The translations under genes were made by a program, and so were the position numbers. From Dermanyssus gallinae (Eukaryota > Arthropoda > Arachnida > Mesostigmata > Dermanyssidae): a DNA stretch of 64,000 nt. Location: positions 282,001 through 346,000 of the forward strand of contig QVRM01002061.1 in NCBI GenBank assembly GCA_003439945.1. The letters run 5' to 3'. Of this stretch, positions 57,785 to 64,000 are shown one piece after another. Numbering within the stretch: position 1 is the first letter of the stretch; each line of letters begins with the position of its first letter. The notes under the pieces were generated by a model that saw only the letters and a program-made list of their open reading frames with translations, was not told the DNA's origin and did no database searches.

Positions 57785-57835
57785 CCGTGTTGGGTTTGAA
57801 CCCACGATGAGACTGCAATCACGCTATCGTTAAAA
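57785..57835 (-). repeat. tRNA-like remnant (possible third SINE family)
   Basis: On the - strand GATAGCGTGATTGCAGTC precedes TGGGTTCAAACCCAAC, which has the B-box and T-arm form of a tRNA. The acceptor stem and a clear A box are missing, so this is a decayed tRNA-derived element rather than a tRNA gene. Confidence 0.4.
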
Positions 57836-57857
57836 TAGCTTTATTTACTGATACGAA

Positions 57858-57954
57858 AAGTAAAGGTCACGAGGTAATTTGACCTCGCCTCGCGACCATC
57901 TTTCGTATCTCTAAAATAAATACAAACCTTATAAATCCTAAGGTTTGTATTTAT
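57858..57954. repeat. Two adjacent hairpins
   Basis: The first (about 57858-57912) is imperfect, with GATACGAAA pairing TTTCGTATC and inner GGTC/GACC and CGAGG/CCTCG pairs. The second has perfect 16-bp arms 57916-57931 and 57939-57954 (ATAAATACAAACCTTA) around 7 nt. Confidence 0.75.
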
Positions 57955-59706
57955 AATATATCCATTGTGATTTGACTTTTTTGTGAAGAGTGCTTAAGCA
58001 AAGCATATTCCTTGGACTTTCTCGAGTGTGATTTTCTGCCTAAACGTTTGATTCACCTTTTTCATCTTATTTTATTTAATTGTTGCAAAGGCATTTCCGT
58101 TGAACAGATTGCGTTTATTAATGTATATATATATATATATATATATATATCTTGGTAAAGGCTGAGGCTGTCCAACACTCGCTCGAAGCAGCTGCAGACT
58201 TCTTCAGAATTTGGAAGTCGCGTCAACCATCAGAGATACATTTACAGCCGCCTTTGAACTAGCGATGTCGAAACCACATCATTACTACTACTTCTACAAC
58301 TACTACTTTTATTATTACTATTATTGTTGTTCTGACACTTTATTATTCTGGCGTTACTGGGGGTGTAACACGTATACATACCCACACAATAGAGACAGGC
58401 AGGTACCGTCTTCTTGGCTACTGGTCGATTCTGAGACTGGATGAAGAAGAAGAAAATGCAGAAAAATATAAAAAAATAATACAAAGATCACACTATATCG
58501 AACAATACAATAACTGTTTGCGTACATGACAGTCTATTCGCATAGTGCATTTTATTGCTGATCGTAATGTACAACATTGCATGGCACATGGGTCAGCTTT
58601 AGTAGACAGTCAGTGTTTGTCTATTGTCCTGCCAGAAAACTTGCGTATCCGTTCGCCAAGAAAAGCGAATAGCGGCATCTGATGCAATAGGCGTTTGGAG
58701 CGAATCAGGCATGGGAGGCTTAGGTGTGCATAGGCCAGACAGTGCTGTGTTTAATTAAACATTTAGACGTTTAGTTTTGTTGTTTGTCAAAGCTTTGAAG
58801 ATGGTCGTGAGGTTGGCGGTTACCATGGATTGCCTGACGAACACACATATGAGGTGAACGCAAAGGGAGCCACACAGGTGTGATTAACGAGGGACGTCCG
58901 AACGAGGGATTGCCTCCCTCAGACAGTCTTCACTAGTCGAGCGATATCGACTACAGGCCCCGCTGTGACAAGAGAAACTTGGCGCAGTGCGCGTTGTATT
59001 AAACTGTAACTGAAACACTAACACGCGGACAAAATCAATTTCCATAGAGTCGAAACGTAAGGTCTAATTACGTGTTGGCCTCCTGTGAAAATCAGGAAAT
59101 GCAAAAATGGTACGTTATTTCTCTTGTTTTGACAAGTATTTCGGTCATTTCTATGTTGTTTTTATCGTAGGAATAATAGGTATTCATTGTCTTTATGTAG
59201 AGGCATCACAGGTATTCATTAGGCTAATGAGACAACTAGAAGCAGCTTGTATCGAGCAACACACCGCGCAAGAGGAAGGCTTATGACAAATCGATTTTGT
59301 TTTAGATAATATCTCTGCTGGCGTATAAGACCAGCAAAGTTTTTTTCTAGATCATAATCTTCATCATCAGTATAGTTGGTCATTGTTTGGCTATTCTGAC
59401 CATCCTTTCTGCGACCAGCCGAAGGTGGCTTCCGATGGATCGCACATACTGTCATCATCTATTGAGTGAGGGCACGACCCAGCTGGTGTCGCTCAGAACC
59501 GAGGCGGCCCCTGGTACAAGTGTGCAGCGAGCTATAAAAGGCATGCCGCCATCTATCTTTTAGATGTTGACTACTTATTCACGGTGCTGTTCTTGATAGA
59601 CGAGCTCACAGTTGCGTTCCCGGTAGCTCCGACTTTCTGCTCGTAGAAGATAAACTGAGTCATCACACGAAGTAGAACAATGGTCGCAATAACAACCACA
59701 ACGATG

Positions 59707-59757
<51 letters not shown>

Positions 59758-60150
59758 CAATAAATTTATACAGACCAACAACAATAAGAGCAGAAAATTG
59801 TGTACAGCATTATGAGCGGCGTTCAAGAGCGTCTTCACCAGCCTAACGGGCTAATGAGTCACAGCGAGCAGCCAAAGATTTCCAACTAATCGTCCATCGA
59901 CCTCGAGCCAAATGGGTGAGCTTTGGCGCGGTCTATTGAGCGATGCCCGCGGCGCGTCGCAGTAAAACCTCAACGAAAATAAATAAAAGTTTACTTTTGT
60001 ATTTCCGCTTGCTTCATAAGATCGGCCTTCATTGTGTGGTGTAATAGTCGAGCGAACACATCGAATGATAGCAAAAGTTCCTCTCTCGATTTGTCTCAAT
60101 TTGTCATTGGCCTTACAAACGTCAACAGAAATGCTGCCATCATGTAAAAC

Positions 60151-60152
<2 letters not shown>
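57955..60152. other. Unassigned stretch with (TA)n arrays
   Basis: TA arrays lie at about 58122-58150 and 59711-59752, and ACTACT/ATT triplets at 58280-58330. No gene is supported. Confidence 0.4.

Positions 60153-60219
<67 letters not shown>
60153..60219. repeat. (TA)n microsatellite
   Basis: About 67 bp; the transposon relic to its right starts within a few bases. Confidence 0.95.
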
Positions 60220-60221
<2 letters not shown>

Positions 60222-61060
60222 GGACCAGAAAGTAACCGGGTTGATTAACTTCAAATGCAATCTAAAAAATGAAGGTGTAACGGATTTTAATACTTTAAAA
60301 AGCACTCTCCATTGTTAGCCACAACCCCCCTCCCCATCTCTGGAGCAGACTATCGATTCCTATGGCAAAGAATTCTGGTTTCGTCACCCGAAGAATGTTT
60401 CCACGTGTGCGTGTTTAGTGTTTCTGGTAAAATTAATTTATTTCTCTATAGATAGTTTTGCAGATATCTGAATAGGTGGTAAGCCGACGGTGCGATATCT
60501 GCTGAGTACGGTGGATGCGGCAAATTTGCCCAATCGATGCTTGCTATGTTGCGGATCTGGCTGGGTAAATTCACGTGCGGTTGGCCCCATGTTATCTTGG
60601 TGGAAGATAACGCCATTTCTGTTCGCGAGCATGTAAATCTTCTTTTTGAGGGAGGAAAAGCTTTTGCTGAACGCTTCACTTTGTTGTCATTGCTCAAATC
60701 ATGAGGTACCAATTGGTGCAACTTTGACACAAAACCACGGGCGTGAAGGCGAGTAACGATAGTTATGTGACACTTCAAAGTTCTTGGATAACTCACGCCT
60801 AGTCAGTCGGGTATTCTGTTCCGCAGTTTCGCACAAGCGGTCTTTCTTGAGCCTAGTAGGCTTTACAGAACGAGGAGGCTCATCTAGAAGGCTAAAGTTG
60901 TCAGAATCGAACTTGGCGAATCAATTGTGGCACAAAGTCTTTGAAATGCAGTCCTGATCGAATATGCTTTTAATAATTTGTTTCCGCTGAACGAAGGCGT
61001 TTTTAAACCTATAAAATGTTTCGCTACGCCTTTCGACAGAATTTATATAGCAAATACAAA
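60222..61060 (-). pseudogene. Dead mariner-like transposase, second lineage
   Basis: On the - strand, in order: DEPPRSVKPTRLKKDRLCE; TAEQNTRLTRRELSK; then IYMLANRNGVIFHQDNMG, in place of the HQDNARPH catalytic box. A decayed YS-DIAPSAYHLFRYLQNYL follows, where the third catalytic Asp is lost, then FFAIGIDSLLQRWG at the C-terminus. Several frameshifts and stops interrupt it. The motifs resemble the mori-type mariner subgroup more than the copies at 35 and 63 kb. I could not find the far terminal repeat. Confidence 0.8.
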
Positions 61061-61216
61061 GAAATAGTATATATTACAAAGCTTCCGCAAATTCTAGTCT
61101 TTATAGCGCAGATAGACGGTAGTTTTGTAAACATAGCAGACTTCTCAGAGGCGTGGTGGGCATTTAAAAAAATCTAAAAATGATTATTTCTAATTTACAG
61201 TTGCTTTATGTCCGAC

Positions 61217-61255
<39 letters not shown>

Positions 61256-62295
61256 TTGTTTGCATGTTACGATCTTTATTTGTCAAACTTCCGCCAGTAG
61301 ATAGATGATTTTCACAAAGAATTGATACACGATCAGTCAAAAACCGATCGCGTGATGAATTTTGTGTCTGGGTTTTGTTTATGTGAGTGATGGTCTTTGC
61401 CAAGTGGAACCTAATCAGTAGACGAAGCTCTCGCAGAAGCGGACTTATCTGCGACGTTCGCTCTCAATCAGCGTGGACTCGCTTGGATCAAGTCCAAGTG
61501 AAGCACACGATGTTCTTATTGCCCAGTTAATTTCGTTTTCTATAGTACGTCGTTACTTTCGTTTTCGTTTCGTTGGTTATCGTTTCGATCTTCGCAGACA
61601 TCTTCTAATAAATGTTTTCACTTTCATCTCGATTGGTAGATTCGCCAACTGCGACAGCCATTTCTCTTTCGAAGCTCGGTTTTACCGCCACCATTTCGGC
61701 TCGTTTCTGCATTCACTGCGACTGAGACACTGACGTGGATGCATTAAATATAAGTATTGATGACAATAATAAACAGACTACAACGGCAACGTAGAAAATA
61801 CATTAATCAGTAGGAAAAATACCTGTAGAATATCGAGATAGGAATACTGAGAATGAAGGATATAATGAGAACATTTGTTCGCTAGAGATTGAGCTTTTCC
61901 GAACCAGCCTAATTTCAGTCGGACTCGTGGTCTCGAGGTGCTCTATCAAAGGATAGCGAGTTACACAGACGGTTGGATCTGCTTGTATTCTTGGCCTTCA
62001 CATTTAATGGAAGATGACGACACTCATCTCGCAATTTTTTGACTGCTTTCTTTCGCACTTGACACAGAAAAGATGGCGTGCTTACTGGTGAAAGTGTTAA
62101 CAGTAATTGACGATGTGCAAACACAAGCGGCAAAGGATGCAAATTTGTCGTCACATAATTTGTGCGCCCGTGTGTGTTAAATTGAATTCACCGGAATTGC
62201 ATATATATATATAGCCGGTAAATGTATGTACTATGCTAGTTATATTCACACCGAAACGGTGCTGAGATTTACTGCTCCAGTATACTCTAACATTC

Positions 62296-62297
<2 letters not shown>
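61061..62297. other. Unassigned stretch
   Basis: TA array at 61219-61252. A + frame 61473-61733 rich in Phe/Arg/His lacks a recognised domain. Confidence 0.35.
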
Positions 62298-62334
<37 letters not shown>

Positions 62335-62490
62335 TCTCGTCTCATCTAAACGAGTCATTGTGTCTTTCGTGGACTTTCGTTTAGATGAGACGAGAATGTA
62401 TATATATATATATATATTTATATAAATATATATATATACATTCTCGTCTCATCTAAACGAGTCATTGTGTCTTTCGTGGACTTTCGTTTA
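62298..62490. repeat. Inverted-then-direct duplicated cassette in AT repeats
   Basis: A 54-bp segment (62330-62383) recurs in direct orientation at 62437-62490. The first copy also continues into an inverted copy of its own left 23 bp: arms 62330-62352 and 62378-62400, left arm beginning TACATTCTCGTCTCATCTAA, loop 25 nt. TA-rich DNA separates and flanks the copies. Confidence 0.92.
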
Positions 62491-63030
62491 TGTCTGTGTT
62501 TGGCGACGGTGGCACTCTTTCTCGGAAGAAAAAAGAAGCGAACTGCTTGCTGCCTCGGGCGGTGCTGCGAGTGATGGCAACCCCATCGGGCGTGCGGGGG
62601 GGGGGGGCATCGTACAACCTTTGCTTGTAGTTCTTGCTGCCCTGAGAAGGTTACGACTGCCGACGGCTGCAGTAGCAAGTACCAAGCTGAGCTTCTCCGA
62701 TGCTCCGATGAATGAATGAATGGGGGTGGGTGGTCGCCGACCCAGCAACACTTTCGGGGTCTGCTGTTTGGGTTGGTATTGTTGTTGTGGCTCTTGTTGT
62801 TGTTGACGGGCACGCGTCGTCGCGATTGAAGGCGACGACTCCAGCAGTCGAGGTCGCTCCGCCGCGATTTAGCGCCGACAGGCCCGCTGTTGGCGTCACG
62901 ACAAGCTTCAGGGGGGTGTTGCCGGCTTTTGTCCGCTCGATGTGCGTTCTACTACTGGCATACGCCACAGACGCGCGACACGCCAGCGTCTCGAGAACGA
63001 TTCGACAGCCATGACTCCACCATATGTTGT
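62491..63030. other. GC-rich unassigned stretch
   Basis: Overlapping frames on both strands of 84-131 residues, a G-run at about 62597-62607 and GTT triplets near 62775-62810. No domain is recognised. Confidence 0.3.
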
Positions 63031-63070
63031 ATATGTATGTGTATATAGATATATGTATGTATATAGATAT

Positions 63071-63118
<48 letters not shown>

Positions 63119-63210
63119 ATAGATATATGTATATATATATATATATAGATATATGTATGTATATATTTATGTATGTGTATATACATATATATACATACAT
63201 ATATCTATAT
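63031..63210. repeat. Compound TA/GATA/GTAT repeat
   Basis: About 180 bp of TA with ATAGATATA and GTATGTATA variants. The mariner terminal repeat begins at its right edge. Confidence 0.95.
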
Positions 63211-63211
63211 A

Positions 63212-63240
63212 CGAGGAGTGTTCAAAAAGTATCGCGACTT
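63212..63240. repeat. Mariner terminal inverted repeat
   Basis: CGAGGAGTGTTCAAAAAGTA and the following nine bases have the typical mariner end sequence (AGTGTTCAAAAAGT). It directly follows a TA dinucleotide (63210-63211), the mariner target. The other end lies beyond the window. Confidence 0.85.
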
Positions 63241-63265
63241 TTGTGTTTTTTCAAAAATTATTCAT

Positions 63266-64000
63266 TTATTCATGAATATCTATTTTGTCCCCTTCAAAGT
63301 AATCCCCATGAGATATTATACACTTGTGCCAACGGTTTTTCCAATCTTCGAAGCACTTCAAAAAACCATTTTTTTTTATCTTGTTCAGCTCCTCCTTCGA
63401 TGCCGTCTTTATCTCGTCAAGCGTAGCGTAACGTCGTCCTTTCATGGGCCTCTTCAGTTTAGGGAACAAGAAAAAGTCACAGGGGGCCAGATCTGGGGAA
63501 TACGGTGGCTGCGGCATCATTAGTGTGTTGTTTTTGGCCAAAAACTCGCGCACAAGCAACGATGTGTGAGCAGGGGCGTTATCGTGGTGCAAAAGCCAAT
63601 TTTTGTTCTTCCACAAATCCGGGCGTTTCTGGCGGATTGCTTCGCGCAAATTGCGCATAACTTGCAGGTAATATTCCTTATTGACCGTTCTACCCTGTGG
63701 CAAGAACTCATGATGCACCACGCCCCTGCAATCGAAGAAAACTGTCAGCAAAACTTTCACATTCGACCGAACTTGGCGCGCTTTTTTCGGTCTTGGTTCG
63801 TGCGGCAGCTTCCATTGAGATGATTGAGCTTTGGTTTCCACGTCATAACCATAAACCCACGATTCGTCACCAGTTATGACCCTCTGGAGCAAATTTGGGT
63901 CGTCGCGGACAGAGTCCAACATCTCATTAGCAATGTTCATGCGATGCTGTTTTTGGTCGCAATTGAGCCATTTTGGTACGAATTTCGCGGCGACCCGTCT
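63266..64000 (-). CDS. Mariner transposase, intact as far as visible (N-terminus outside window)
   Basis: The frame is open from the right edge for 244 codons and stops after GDKIDIHE. From the edge it reads [17 protein letters not shown], then the first catalytic Asp in [13 protein letters not shown]. The second Asp lies in [12 protein letters not shown]. The third lies in [17 protein letters not shown], 34 residues after the second, giving the DD34D triad of true mariners. The WVYGYD and YSPDLAP boxes are complete. About 100 residues carrying the paired helix-turn-helix domain must lie further right. Cut-and-paste DDE transposase; all three acidic residues are present and no frame break is visible, so it may be recently active. 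Confidence 0.93.
   Translation of the reverse strand, partial: RRVAAKFVPKWLNCDQKQHRMNIANEMLDSVRDDPNLLQRVITGDESWVYGYDVETKAQSSQWKLPHEPRPKKARQVRSNVKVLLTVFFDCRGVVHHEFLPQGRTVNKEYYLQVMRNLREAIRQKRPDLWKNKNWLLHHDNAPAHTSLLVREFLAKNNTLMMPQPPYSPDLAPCDFFLFPKLKRPMKGRRYATLDEIKTASKEELNKIKKNGFLKCFEDWKNRWHKCIISHGDYFEGDKIDIHE

Overview
The window looks like nuclear DNA from an invertebrate, most likely an arthropod. The reasons are GT-AG exon candidates, at least three Tc1/mariner copies, several 5'-truncated non-LTR retrotransposons, tRNA-derived SINEs with target-site duplications (TSDs), very long (TA)n arrays, and kilobases of interrupted CAA/CAG or GTT/CTG triplets. The exact taxon cannot be fixed from the sequence. 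No bacterial gene organisation is present.

Layout. 0-2 kb: the 3' part of a non-LTR retrotransposon whose C-terminal domain resembles a restriction-like endonuclease. 3-15 kb: triplet-rich, mostly non-coding DNA, a broken reverse transcriptase (6.4-7.5 kb), a TcMar fragment, and a possible 5' noncoding exon ending in a good splice donor at 12766. 15-30 kb: SINEs, a reverse transcriptase relic at 19-20.6 kb, and a nested retrotransposon insertion near 21 kb. 30-45 kb: AT-rich, with minisatellites, a near-perfect 72-nt hairpin at 34.04 kb, a dead mariner, and a likely small two-exon gene (75 residues) at 35.96-36.80 kb. 45-56 kb: triplet-rich again, with several exon candidates. 56-64 kb: two further transposase copies, the last one uninterrupted and running off the right edge.

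Best lead. Two short + strand exons, 46577-46640 and 56008-56080, encode nearly the same N-terminal peptide (TDCC, then YVP, then QDRVLRRK). They differ at 11 of 17 aligned codons silently and at only 2 with a residue change. Both end in a phase-1 GTAAG donor, and I see no similarity outside the coding part. They look like duplicated alternative first exons of a gene, or first exons of two paralogues, whose remaining exons lie to the right of the window.

Most open reading frames here are translations of simple repeats and are not genes. Apart from transposable elements, no protein could be named with confidence.
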